64,000 bases of DNA. It comes from Alphaproteobacteria bacterium UBA1002 (GTDB lineage Bacteria > Pseudomonadota > Alphaproteobacteria > Rickettsiales > UBA998). Below the pieces are notes generated by a model. That model was given only the letters and a program-made list of their open reading frames with translations, searched no databases and was not told where the DNA came from. Positions 25,874 through 34,752 of this stretch are shown here, piece after piece. How positions within the stretch are numbered: position 1 is the first letter of the stretch; each line of letters begins with the position of its first letter. The DNA lies in contig DBAU01000034.1 in NCBI GenBank assembly GCA_002291845.1, forward strand, positions 1 to 64,000, in the 5' to 3' direction. A program made the translations under genes and the position numbers.

Positions 25874-27853
25874 TTAGACACTTCTCCGGCCTTCGAGCAG
25901 CCGAAGGACAATGTCGGGATCAAGCAGGGTCGACACGTCGCCCAGCTGGGCGATGTCGTCCGGGCTTTTGACATCCCCGGTGGCGATTTTGCGCAAGATG
26001 CGCCGCATGATTTTACCTGAGCGTGTTTTCGGCAGGCCGGGGGTGAGCTGAATCCGACCCGGTACGGCGAGCGCACCGATTTCTTTGCGTACCCATTGCT
26101 TGAGTTCATCCCGAAGGGCGGTCTGAGCTTCGGATGTTGAGGCATCCACCGCGGGGCTGAGCATCACATAGGCATAGATGTCCTCGCCCTTGATATCGTG
26201 CGGGTAGCCGACCACGGCGGCTTCGCTGACCTTGGGGTGGGCCACCAGCGCGGATTCCACCTCCGCCGTGCCGATGCGGTGGCCGGAGACATTGATCACG
26301 TCATCCATGCGGCCTTTCAGCCAATAATCGCCGTCTTTATCGCGGGCGGCGGCGTCGCCGGAAAAATAATAGCCAGGGTAGGGGCGGAAATAGGTCTCCA
26401 CGAAGCGTGCGTGATCGCCCCAGATGGTGCGTGCCTGCCCTGGCCAGCTTTCCGCGATGCAGAGCGCTCCCTCCGCTTCACCATGCAGGGGCTGGGCAAT
26501 CACCGTATCCATCAGCACGGGTTTGATGCCGAAAAACGGCTGGCTGGCCGAGCCGGGCTTCAGCTCGGTCGCGCCGGGGAGCGGCGTAATGAGGTGGCCG
26601 CCGGTTTCGGTCTGCCACCAGGTATCCACCACGCGGCAGCGCCCGCCCCCCACTTGCTCATGGTACCAGCGCCAGACTTCGGGGTTGATCGGCTCGCCCA
26701 CCGAGCCGAGCACACGCAGGCTGTCGCGGCGGTTGTGCGCCAGCCAGTCATCGCCCTCATGCATCAACATGCGCAGTGCGGTGGGGGCCGTGTAGAACTG
26801 CGTCACCTCATGCTGGTCGATGATCTCCCAGCACCTCGCGGGGGTGGGATAGGTCGGCACCCCTTCAAACATCAGCGTGGTGGCACCCATGGCGAGCGGC
26901 CCGTAGAGCAGGTAGCTATGGCCCGTGATCCAGCCGACATCCGCCGTGCACCAATAGACATCGCCGGGGTGGTAATCAAAGACGGAGCGGAACGTTGCCG
27001 CGGCATAAAGCAGATAGCCCGCGCTGGTGTGCAGCAGGCCCTTGGGTTTCCCGGTGGAGCCGGAGGTGTAGAGGATAAACAGCGGGTGCTCAGCGTCAAA
27101 CGGCTCAGCGGGGCAGTCGGCCTCGGCGTCTTGTTCCAGCGTATGCCACCAGAGGTCGCGGCCGTCCTGCCATTCGATGGGGCCTCCGGTGCGCTGCACG
27201 ACGATGACTTTTTCCACCGGCGTACCGTTAAGTGCGGCATCCGCACTGGCTTTCAGCGGGATACGCTTGCCGCCGCGTACGCCTTCATCGGCGGTGATAA
27301 GGATACGCGAGCGGCCATCCGTCAGCCGTCCGCGCAGGGCCTCCGGCGAAAAGCCGCCGAACACCACGGAATGCACCGCCCCAATGCGTGCGCAGGCCAG
27401 CATGGCAATGGCCGCCTCGGGGATCATCGGCAGGTAGAGCGTCACGGTATCGCCCGGTTTCACGCCAAGGCTTTTCAACATATTCGCGGCGCGGCAGACC
27501 CGGGCATGTAGCTCGCGGTAGGTGATGCGCTGGGCCGCTTCCCCCGGTTCGTCCGGCTCCCAGAGGAGGGCGGTCTGGTAGCCGCGCTCCTCCAGATGGC
27601 GGTCGAGGCAATTGGCGGCGACATTCAGTTTGCCGCCCTCAAACCAGCGGATATGTACATCTTCCGGCGCGAAGGAGCAGTCTTTCACCCGGTGCCAGAG
27701 ATGATCCCACTGCAGCAGCGCCTGCGCCTGATCGGCCCAGAACGCTTCGGGATCCTGGAGGGATTGCGCGTAAAGACGCGCATAGGCCGCGGCATCGATA
27801 TGGGCGCGGGCGGCGACTTCCGCAGGCACGGCGTAGCGTGTGGAGTGGCTCAT
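25874..27853 (-). CDS. acs: Acetyl-CoA synthetase (AMP-forming)
   Basis: 659 residues, normal length. It activates acetate with ATP and CoA to acetyl-CoA. The N-terminal ACAS segment, the P-loop-like [11 protein letters not shown], the adenylate-binding [10 protein letters not shown] and the conserved C-terminal lysine in [11 protein letters not shown] are all present; that lysine is the usual site of regulatory acetylation. It stands alone, divergent from the PDC-sensor gene, with only 109 bases between starts. No Pat/CobB regulators are in view. Confidence 0.97.
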   Translation of the reverse strand: MSHSTRYAVPAEVAARAHIDAAAYARLYAQSLQDPEAFWADQAQALLQWDHLWHRVKDCSFAPEDVHIRWFEGGKLNVAANCLDRHLEERGYQTALLWEPDEPGEAAQRITYRELHARVCRAANMLKSLGVKPGDTVTLYLPMIPEAAIAMLACARIGAVHSVVFGGFSPEALRGRLTDGRSRILITADEGVRGGKRIPLKASADAALNGTPVEKVIVVQRTGGPIEWQDGRDLWWHTLEQDAEADCPAEPFDAEHPLFILYTSGSTGKPKGLLHTSAGYLLYAAATFRSVFDYHPGDVYWCTADVGWITGHSYLLYGPLAMGATTLMFEGVPTYPTPARCWEIIDQHEVTQFYTAPTALRMLMHEGDDWLAHNRRDSLRVLGSVGEPINPEVWRWYHEQVGGGRCRVVDTWWQTETGGHLITPLPGATELKPGSASQPFFGIKPVLMDTVIAQPLHGEAEGALCIAESWPGQARTIWGDHARFVETYFRPYPGYYFSGDAAARDKDGDYWLKGRMDDVINVSGHRIGTAEVESALVAHPKVSEAAVVGYPHDIKGEDIYAYVMLSPAVDASTSEAQTALRDELKQWVRKEIGALAVPGRIQLTPGLPKTRSGKIMRRILRKIATGDVKSPDDIAQLGDVSTLLDPDIVLRLLEGRRSV

Positions 27854-27962
27854 ACGGAAGAGGGAAGCATAAACGGTTCAAGCAAACAACAGAATAATGC
27901 GGCCTATACATACCTATGATTGTAGCATTTACCCACGAAGCAACCTGCGCTATGGTCTTGGG

Positions 27963-28547
27963 ATGTGTGGATACCCAGTGTCGTGGACAGTGTGCTTCCG
28001 GTGGATGCTATGCGCCGTGTCGTTTGGCATGGCTGTGCCGGTTGAGGCGGAACCCGCTCCGGAAGCCTTGAAAGCACGGCTTGAGGGTCCTTTACGTGTG
28101 TTGGCATCTTCGTTACCAGTGGTCATTACGGCACGGGCACAAAATCACATGCACGAAGGCATTACCGCCGAGGAGATTCGGCGGCTCGATGCGCGTTGGC
28201 GCGACGGCGATCGTAGCTTAATCGATCCGGTGATGGGAAATGATCTCTCCGCATACCTTACCCATTACGCGGCTCAAAGCAACGGCGCGTACCCTGAAAT
28301 TTTTGTTATTGATCAGCATGGGCTGAATATTGGACAATCTGCAGTAACATCCGATTACTGGCAGGGCGATGAAGATGTTTTTACGCATGCAATGGCAGGA
28401 GAAGTGCATGTTTCCGCCGTGGCCTATGACGAATCCGCCCGCACCGAACTGATTAAGGTTTCGCTGCCCGTGCGTGAAGAGGACGGCACCATCATCGGCG
28501 TACTGGTGGTCGGGGGCTCCGCTGCCCAGGCGAATACGTCGCCGTAA
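27963..28547 (+). CDS. Periplasmic PDC/Cache-like sensor domain protein
   Basis: About 194 residues from the preferred ATG at 27963, which gives a signal peptide (FRWMLCAVSFGMAVPVEAEP). The mature part is a single PDC-type ligand-binding domain: a long helix (LEGPLRVLASSLPVVITARAQ), an AYLTHYAAQSNGAYPEIFVID stretch, GLNIGQSAVTSDYWQGDE, and SLPVREEDGTIIGVLVVG. Proteins with this lone domain are common beside chemoreceptor or kinase genes, but none is near. It probably binds a small ligand in the periplasm and signals through a partner. It could also be read from the earlier start at 27897. Confidence 0.75.
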   Translation: MCGYPVSWTVCFRWMLCAVSFGMAVPVEAEPAPEALKARLEGPLRVLASSLPVVITARAQNHMHEGITAEEIRRLDARWRDGDRSLIDPVMGNDLSAYLTHYAAQSNGAYPEIFVIDQHGLNIGQSAVTSDYWQGDEDVFTHAMAGEVHVSAVAYDESARTELIKVSLPVREEDGTIIGVLVVGGSAAQANTSP

Positions 28548-28626
28548 GCGCCAAATCCGCTTGCCCCACCGCGGGGCTTATGCTTGATTACCCTTCCTTT
28601 AGACAGCGTTTTTGGCGGAGCATGGC

Positions 28627-29499
28627 ATGGCACTGATTCCTTTTGACGACCGCGATGGGTTCATCTGGTACGACGGTACGCTCGTGCCCTGGCGTGATGC
28701 TAAGCTGCATGTGCTGTCGCACGGCCTGCATTACGGCAGCTCCATTTTTGAAGGCGTGCGCGTTTACAACGGCAAGATTTTCAAAAACACTGAGCATAAC
28801 GAGCGTTTTCATCGCTCCGCCAAACTGCTCGATTTCACCATTCCTTACAGCGTTGCCGAGCTGGATAAAGCCTGCGAGGACGCGGTGAAGGCGAACAACA
28901 TCGTCAACGGCTATCTGCGCCCGGTGGCGTGGCGCGGCAGTGAAATGATGGCGATTGCCGCCCAGCAGACCACCATCCATGTCGCCATCGCGACGTGGGA
29001 GATGCCGGGCTATTTCTCGCCGGAAGCGCGGGAGAAAGGCCTCAAACTCACCGTTTCTCAATGGCGCCGCCCGGCCCCGGATATGGCCCCGTCTGCCAGC
29101 AAGGCGGCCGGTTTGTACATGATCTGCACCATGTCCAAACATGCGGCGGAGCGTGCCGGCTTCCACGATGCGCTGATGCATGATTACCGCGGCCTGCTGG
29201 CTGAAGCCACCGGAGCTAACCTGTTCCTCGTCATGAATGGCGAGCTGCACACCCCGACGCCGGACTGCTTCCTCGATGGCATCACCCGCCGCACAGTGAT
29301 GCAGCTGGCGCGTGACATGGGCATCACCGTGGTGGAGCGCCATATCAAACCGGAGGAGCTGAGCAACGCGCAGGAAGTTTTCCTCACCGGCACCGCCGCG
29401 GAGATTACGCCGGTCGGCTCCATTGACGCGCTGAGCTTCGGCGTCGGCCCCATCACCAAACAGCTGATGCAGGCCTACGGCGAGCTGGTCCGGCGCTAG
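28627..29499 (+). CDS. ilvE: Branched-chain amino acid aminotransferase
   Basis: 290 residues, a class IV PLP aminotransferase that makes leucine, isoleucine and valine from their keto acids with glutamate. PLP Lys159 lies in PSASKAAGLYM; HGLHYGSSIFEGVRVY and the LAEATGANLF and FLTGTAAEITPV segments are diagnostic. The start at 28627 is set by GGCGGAG six bases upstream. Three bases separate it from lgt, so they are co-transcribed. A D-amino-acid or aminodeoxychorismate role is less likely given the close ilvE match. Confidence 0.93.
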   Translation: MALIPFDDRDGFIWYDGTLVPWRDAKLHVLSHGLHYGSSIFEGVRVYNGKIFKNTEHNERFHRSAKLLDFTIPYSVAELDKACEDAVKANNIVNGYLRPVAWRGSEMMAIAAQQTTIHVAIATWEMPGYFSPEAREKGLKLTVSQWRRPAPDMAPSASKAAGLYMICTMSKHAAERAGFHDALMHDYRGLLAEATGANLFLVMNGELHTPTPDCFLDGITRRTVMQLARDMGITVVERHIKPEELSNAQEVFLTGTAAEITPVGSIDALSFGVGPITKQLMQAYGELVRR

Positions 29500-29502
29500 T
29501 CC

Positions 29503-30315
29503 ATGGCCTTTACCGCGGCCTTACTGAGCTTCCCCGCCATCGATCCGGTGGCGCTTGCGATTGGGCCACTGGTGATCCGCTGGTATTCGCTGGCCTACAT
29601 CGCAGGCATTCTGCTTGGCTGGTATTATGTGCGTTGGCTGGATCGTCGTGTGGCCCCCGCCGCAGTACTGCGCGAAGCACAATATGAGGATCTGGTCACC
29701 TGGGCCATCGCGGGGGTGATTCTTGGCGGGCGGCTGGGGTATGTGCTGTTTTACCAGCCGGCCTATTACCTTGCCCATCCGGCGCATATTTTGCAGCTCT
29801 GGGAGGGCGGGATGTCCTTCCATGGCGGCGCGCTGGGCGTGATTCTTGCGTTCTTCCTCTATGCCCGTAAGCATCAGGTGGCCTATGTGGCGCTGATGGA
29901 CCGCATCTGCTGCGCGGTGCCGATCGGCCTGTTTTTCGGACGGCTGGCTAACTTTGTGAACGGCGAGCTGTTTGGCCGCGTGACGGACCATGCCTGGGGC
30001 ATGGTGTTTCCGCAAGGCGGGCCGCTGCCGCGCCATCCGAGCCAGCTTTATGAGGCAGCGCTGGAGGGCGCGCTCTTGTGGGCGGTGCTCTATGTCGTCG
30101 CGCGGCGCGGCGGTCTGGCCCGCACCGGCCTGTGCTCGGGGCTGTTCCTGTTCGGCTATGGGCTGGCCCGCTTTAGTGTGGAGTTCGTCCGCGAGCCGGA
30201 TGCGTATCTCGGCACCATCATCAGTTTTCTGACCATGGGCCAGCTGCTTTGCCTGCCCATGCTGCTGGTCGGTGGTTATCTGATGGCGCGTGCGGTTGCG
30301 CGCCCGGTTCGCTAG
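29503..30315 (+). CDS. lgt: Prolipoprotein diacylglyceryl transferase
   Basis: 270 residues, seven membrane helices. It transfers diacylglycerol from phosphatidylglycerol to the lipobox cysteine of prolipoproteins in the inner membrane. The Lgt signature GRLANFVNGELFGR, the catalytic HGG motif (MSFHGGALG) and HPSQLYEA are present. The window has at least two clients, the lipoprotein at 15553 and the secretin at 48303. The stop codon overlaps the end of an acetyltransferase relic on the other strand. Confidence 0.97.
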   Translation: MAFTAALLSFPAIDPVALAIGPLVIRWYSLAYIAGILLGWYYVRWLDRRVAPAAVLREAQYEDLVTWAIAGVILGGRLGYVLFYQPAYYLAHPAHILQLWEGGMSFHGGALGVILAFFLYARKHQVAYVALMDRICCAVPIGLFFGRLANFVNGELFGRVTDHAWGMVFPQGGPLPRHPSQLYEAALEGALLWAVLYVVARRGGLARTGLCSGLFLFGYGLARFSVEFVREPDAYLGTIISFLTMGQLLCLPMLLVGGYLMARAVARPVR

Positions 30316-30446
30316 AGCGCTTTTTCCATCCGCACGAAGGGAATGTCGATGCCCTCCGGCGTGGCTTGCACGAATGGCTCCTTCGCCACGTACCCGGCAC
30401 TGCGGTAGAAAGCGACGCCGGGCAGGGTTGCTATCATCTCACAGTG
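30312..30446 (-). pseudogene. Relic of a GNAT-family acetyltransferase (C-terminal end only)
   Basis: On the minus strand the last 44 codons before the TAG at 30312 read as a classic GNAT C-terminus: ATLPGVAFYRSAGYVAKEP, then a short loop and IPFVRMEKAL. The acetyl-CoA-binding part (R/QxxGxG/A) that should lie upstream is absent; the space is taken by the start of the next plus-strand gene. It also explains why there are about 190 bases between lgt and the methyltransferase. I see no start codon that would make it a working protein. Confidence 0.7.
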
Positions 30447-30506
30447 GGCGTATCTGGGTGCCACATTGTCCTTGCTCATCAAAAATCGACTGCTACACCA
30501 GTATCT

Positions 30507-31577
30507 ATGACGGCATTGCTGGAGATCATCAAGACGCGCATCCGCGACCACGGCCCGCTCACAGTGGCGGAGTATATGGAGCTGGCGCTCGCCCACCCGG
30601 AGCATGGCTATTACATGCACCGCGATCCGCTGGGCGCGGAGGGTGATTTCACCACCTCGCCGGAGATCAGCCAGATGTTCGGCGAGCTGATCGGCGCTTG
30701 GACGGCGGCGTATTGGCAGATGTCCGGCGGTGGGGACCTGGCGATTGTCGAGCTGGGGCCGGGCCGCGGGACGCTGATGCGCGATCTGCTGCGCGCCACC
30801 GCGCATGTGCCGGGCTTTCATGAGTCGCTGCTGGTGCTTCTGGTGGAAACCAGCCCGCAGCTCAAACGCATGCAGCGCGCCTTGCTCACGGGCAAGCATT
30901 CGCGGATTGCATGGTTGCCGGATCTGACCCAGCTGCCGGAGGTGCGCACGGTCTTTATCGCCAATGAATTTTTTGATGCCCTGCCCATTCGCCAGTTTGT
31001 CAAAACGCCGGAAGGATTGAAAGAACGGCTGGTGGATATTGATACTGACACGGGTGAGCTGCATTTTACGCTGCAGGAGATGGGCATCCGGCTGGTCAAA
31101 GGTGGCACCCATTACGGGGATCGGGAAATCGTCGAATCCTGCCCCTTGGCACGTACGGTGGCCACGCAGATGGCAGCACACATGCGCGCTTTTTCCGGTG
31201 CCGCATTGATGATCGACTATGGTTACACAGGCGGTAGCCGGGGCAATACGTTGCAGGCCGTGCGAAAACACGCATTTTTCCCTGTATTGAAAGATCCCGG
31301 TACGGCTGATCTGACCGCGCATGTCGACTTTGACATGCTGGCGCAGGTGTTTGAAGAAGCCAGACTTGATGTGCAGGGACCGGTAACGCAGGGCGAGTTC
31401 CTGCTGCGCCTGGGTGCCAAGCTGCGCGCGGAAGCGCTGCTTGAGCGTGCCAACGCCGCCCAGCGCGAGACCATCATCAGCGGCCTGCACCGCCTGACCG
31501 CACCGAGCGAAATGGGCGAGCTCTTCAAGGTGCTCGGCGTATGCGATGACCCGCGTTTGTCACTGGCGGGATTTTAA
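30507..31577 (+). CDS. SAM-dependent methyltransferase, MidA/NDUFAF7 family (COG1565)
   Basis: 356 residues. The Rossmann methyltransferase motif is IVELGPGRGTLMRDLL; the family signatures HPEHGYYMHRDPLGAEGDFTTSPEISQMFGE, NEFFDALPIRQF and IDYGY are all present. The mitochondrial homologue NDUFAF7 dimethylates an arginine of complex I subunit NDUFS2; in alphaproteobacteria the same role on NuoCD or NuoD is likely but not proven. The start at 30507 matches the family N-terminus. It is followed closely by the YfiH-type gene, and the lgt-midA-yfiH order is common in this class. Confidence 0.92.
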   Translation: MTALLEIIKTRIRDHGPLTVAEYMELALAHPEHGYYMHRDPLGAEGDFTTSPEISQMFGELIGAWTAAYWQMSGGGDLAIVELGPGRGTLMRDLLRATAHVPGFHESLLVLLVETSPQLKRMQRALLTGKHSRIAWLPDLTQLPEVRTVFIANEFFDALPIRQFVKTPEGLKERLVDIDTDTGELHFTLQEMGIRLVKGGTHYGDREIVESCPLARTVATQMAAHMRAFSGAALMIDYGYTGGSRGNTLQAVRKHAFFPVLKDPGTADLTAHVDFDMLAQVFEEARLDVQGPVTQGEFLLRLGAKLRAEALLERANAAQRETIISGLHRLTAPSEMGELFKVLGVCDDPRLSLAGF

Positions 31578-31589
31578 GGGGAGGCGGTG

Positions 31590-32369
31590 ATGCAGGTAGT
31601 GTACCGGACGGCTGAAACACTGGCGCACTTAACCGGCATCCGCCATGCCTTCTTTACCCGTGAAGGCGGCGTGAGCGAGGGGCTCTATGCCTCGCTGAAC
31701 GCGGGCCCCGGTTCGCAGGATGATCCGGCGCATGTCGCGGAAAACCGCGCCCGTGCCGCCCGTGCGATCGGCGCGGCACCGGAGCGGCTCTGTACGCTGT
31801 ATCAGGTCCATGGCGCGGAGGTGGTGACGGTGGATGCGCCCTGGGCGGCCGAGGCACGCCCGCAGGCGGATGCGATGGTCACCAACCGCCCCGGCCTGAT
31901 GCTCGGCATCCTCACGGCCGATTGCGTACCGGTGCTGCTGTGCGATCCCAAGGCGCGGGTGATTGGCGCGGCGCATGCCGGGTGGAAAGGTGCGTTTGCG
32001 GGGGTGACGGCCGCCACGGTTACCGCGATGGAGCGGCTGGGTGCGCACCGCGACCGGCTGATTGCCGCCATCGGCCCGGCCATCGGCTGGCGCAGCTATG
32101 AAGTGGATGAGGCGTTTCTGCGCCGCTTCCTGGATGCCGATGATGCCAACGCGCAGTTCTTTCGTGAGGCAGCGGCGACGCGCAAATATCTGTTTAACGT
32201 GAAAGGCTATGTGGCGCAGCGCCTGGCCGATGCCGGGGTGCATCACACGCAGATTTTGGGCGATGATACCTACGCGCTGGAGGCGCAGTATTTCAGTTTC
32301 CGCCGCACCACCCACCGCCAGGAGGCGGATTATGGCCGCCAGCTCTCGGCCATTGTGCTGACCGAGTAA
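31590..32369 (+). CDS. pgeF: YfiH/PgeF family multicopper-type purine nucleosidase or editing protein
   Basis: About 259 residues of the DUF152 'laccase domain' family. The metal-binding His and Cys residues are visible: YQVHGAEV, LTADCVPVLL, and AHAGWKG. Members correct L-Ser misincorporation into peptidoglycan (PgeF) or cleave adenosine and inosine. ATG 31590 follows GGGAGG; GTG 31587 is an alternative. It ends six bases before the converging lptG gene. Confidence 0.92.
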   Translation: MQVVYRTAETLAHLTGIRHAFFTREGGVSEGLYASLNAGPGSQDDPAHVAENRARAARAIGAAPERLCTLYQVHGAEVVTVDAPWAAEARPQADAMVTNRPGLMLGILTADCVPVLLCDPKARVIGAAHAGWKGAFAGVTAATVTAMERLGAHRDRLIAAIGPAIGWRSYEVDEAFLRRFLDADDANAQFFREAAATRKYLFNVKGYVAQRLADAGVHHTQILGDDTYALEAQYFSFRRTTHRQEADYGRQLSAIVLTE

Positions 32370-32375
32370 TCCTTC

Positions 32376-33500
32376 CTAGCCATCTTCCAGATGCAGGAGC
32401 ATCGCGGTGCCGATCATCAGCGCCAGCGCCGGGGGTGCCCACGCCGCCAGCATCACCGGCAGGCTGCCGGAAATCCCGAAGGCATGAAACAGGCTGGTGA
32501 AGAAATTGATGATGAATCCGGCAAGAATGCCGCCGACCATCATCAGCCCGATGCGCCCCCGCCGATGCAGCCGCAGCGAGAAAACAGCGGCAATCAGCAC
32601 CATCGCCGCCAGCATGAACGGCGTGGCGAGGATGCTATGCCAGTTCAGCTTGTGACGCAGCGCGGAGAAGCCTGCCTTTTCCAGCGTGTGGATGAAGCTG
32701 GAGAGTTGCCAGAAGGACAGCGTGGAGGGATCGGCGAAGCTGTCCTGAATATGACGGATGTCGAGATCCGTCTCCAGCTGGTAGCTGGGGAGTGATTGCG
32801 GCACCATCCCCGGCATGGATACGTGCGCCTCTTCCAGCTGCCAGTAGCCTTCGCGCAGATTGGCCAGCTCAGCATCAATACGGCCAATGAAGTTGCCCTT
32901 GTCACTGTAGCCGAAGATCGTGACCTCATGCAGCGTCATATCAGACTGGCTGATGCGGGCAGCACGCAGGATGTATTCACGGATGGGCTTATCAAAAATC
33001 ATCGCTTGCCCGCTGGTTTCCACCTGGCGTACCCATAATCCGGAATCGGAAATAGAAAATAAGCTGGCATTGCCGCGGATATAGCGATTCTCCAGCACAT
33101 CGTAGCGCGAGATGGTCGCTGCTTTGATGGGATTAAAGACAATGATCCACAGCACGCCAAGCGCTAAACCACAGATTACTGCGGGGAGCAGAAACTGCCA
33201 CACGGAGACCCCTCCGGCGCGTGCCACAATCAACTCTTGCGTGCGGGTAAGACGAGTAAGCGCGATCAGTGCGCCAATCAGCGTGCCGTAAGGTAGAATT
33301 TGCTCCGCCATGTAAGGAAGACGTAGCAGCGCCATTTCAATGACAACGCCCCCAGGGACGTTAGGACGCTCCGCCGTGCGGCGGAAAAGTTCGATAAGGT
33401 CGATCAGGCCGGCAATCACCAATACGGCCCCCAGCGCGATGGCAGCCGCAATGAGGAACTGGCGGCCAATATAACGTGAGAGAGTGAAAGAGAGGTACAT
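32376..33500 (-). CDS. lptG: LPS export ABC transporter permease LptG
   Basis: About 374 residues. The N-terminal pair of membrane helices, a large periplasmic jellyroll in the middle and three to four C-terminal helices are the YjgP/YjgQ pattern. With LptF and LptB2 it extracts lipopolysaccharide from the inner membrane and feeds it to LptC-A-D. The start ATG shares its A with the lptF stop (TGATG), giving tight coupling; an upstream GTG is less likely. Confidence 0.95.
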   Translation of the reverse strand: MYLSFTLSRYIGRQFLIAAAIALGAVLVIAGLIDLIELFRRTAERPNVPGGVVIEMALLRLPYMAEQILPYGTLIGALIALTRLTRTQELIVARAGGVSVWQFLLPAVICGLALGVLWIIVFNPIKAATISRYDVLENRYIRGNASLFSISDSGLWVRQVETSGQAMIFDKPIREYILRAARISQSDMTLHEVTIFGYSDKGNFIGRIDAELANLREGYWQLEEAHVSMPGMVPQSLPSYQLETDLDIRHIQDSFADPSTLSFWQLSSFIHTLEKAGFSALRHKLNWHSILATPFMLAAMVLIAAVFSLRLHRRGRIGLMMVGGILAGFIINFFTSLFHAFGISGSLPVMLAAWAPPALALMIGTAMLLHLEDG

Positions 33501-34606
33501 CAGGCAGGCTCCCACTGTCCGCGCGGCTGCATGGGAATACGCCGCAGCAAGAGATAACCACTGAAAAGCACAACAAGCAGCGCATTGGCATACATCATCA
33601 CCGCCAGCATCGGCATGCGGGCCGTGAGGTTGTTGAGTCCAAACGTTATCAACACGATGATCAATGCCCCGCCTGACAGAGCCGTGATACGCTTCCAGCG
33701 GCCGCGGCGATTAAACTCACTCCGCAATAATACGGCGACCGATAACATGGCAAGCCCTAGCGAATACAAGGGCCAGGTGAGGCGTTGATGTGCTTCGGCA
33801 AGAAATTTATTGCGCTGTGCCTCTGGGATGTCCTCCTTCGGCGCGAATAGGTCGGTGACAAAGCGCTCGCGTGCGTCAGGGATGCGCTTTTGCGCCTGCT
33901 GTGTGTAAAAACTGAGGTCAAGATTATAGCTATCAAAATCGAGCCAAGAGATGCGGCCTTCGCGTATCTGCTGGCGCATGCCGCGTATCAGGAGAAAGCG
34001 TGGCCCCCGAGGAGTTTGGGTCATACGTCCCTCATCCGCCATCATGGTCACGGACTGGCTGGCGATGCGATTATCATGCACCAAAATTCCCCGCAATGTG
34101 CCATCATCGTTGCGCTCACGTACAAACACCGTCAGGCCCGGCGCAGGGTGGTTGAAGACCTCCTCTTGCAGAAGGATAGAGGTGTAATTGTCGCGCAGAA
34201 AGCTCTGCATATCCTTAAATTGGCGATTGGCCGCTGGCATAATGTAGAGCGATAAAGCATAGCTGATGAGCGTGACGATCAGGCCAATCGTTAGTGCCGG
34301 ACGCGCCAGCTGCCATGGTGAAAGGCCGGATGCTTCCATCACCACCAGTTCACTATCCGCCACTAATTTGTTGTAGGAAAAGATCACCGAAATAAATAGC
34401 GCCACCGGCAGGATGATGGTCAGCAGCGAGGGCACGAGCAGCAGCGTAATATGCACGAAGTCGAGGATGGAAAGCCCGCGATTGATAATAAAATCGATAA
34501 AGCGCAGTGCCTGTGTCAGCCAGATAATGCAGGTCAGGCTGAATGTGATGAGCAGCATCGGCCAGACGAGCAGCTTGAGAATATAGCGTTGATAATGGCT
34601 GAGCAT
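33500..34606 (-). CDS. lptF: LPS export ABC transporter permease LptF
   Basis: 368 residues with the same layout as LptG. The conserved LVADSELVVMEASGLSPWQL loop that contacts the LptB ATPase is present. It is the first gene of lptF-lptG, divergent from pepA. This lptFG/pepA divergence is the same as in E. coli, so the arrangement is ancient. Confidence 0.95.
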   Translation of the reverse strand: MLSHYQRYILKLLVWPMLLITFSLTCIIWLTQALRFIDFIINRGLSILDFVHITLLLVPSLLTIILPVALFISVIFSYNKLVADSELVVMEASGLSPWQLARPALTIGLIVTLISYALSLYIMPAANRQFKDMQSFLRDNYTSILLQEEVFNHPAPGLTVFVRERNDDGTLRGILVHDNRIASQSVTMMADEGRMTQTPRGPRFLLIRGMRQQIREGRISWLDFDSYNLDLSFYTQQAQKRIPDARERFVTDLFAPKEDIPEAQRNKFLAEAHQRLTWPLYSLGLAMLSVAVLLRSEFNRRGRWKRITALSGGALIIVLITFGLNNLTARMPMLAVMMYANALLVVLFSGYLLLRRIPMQPRGQWEPA

Positions 34607-34752
34607 GCCATGGTTCTACTACGATTACACCGGCCGTGCCAGTCTCCGATTGCCTTGCGCACCTGTTGGTTGGAGATCACAGGTTTCTTGTGGAAAAATC
34701 ACCGGGGCAGATTATACCAGAAGAGTCTGCACCCCAGCGAAGGATAAAACCC

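Noticed and set aside
26198..27511. A 437-residue open frame opposite acs
   Set aside because: It is antisense to a full-length, well-conserved gene, has no ribosome binding site, and its composition is what GC-rich codon use produces on the other strand. The same holds for long frames opposite putA, glyA, aguB, lptG and the methyltransferase gene.
28548..28626. A GCCCC/GGGGC hairpin between the PDC-sensor gene and ilvE as a terminator
   Set aside because: The stem is only about five pairs and no T run follows.
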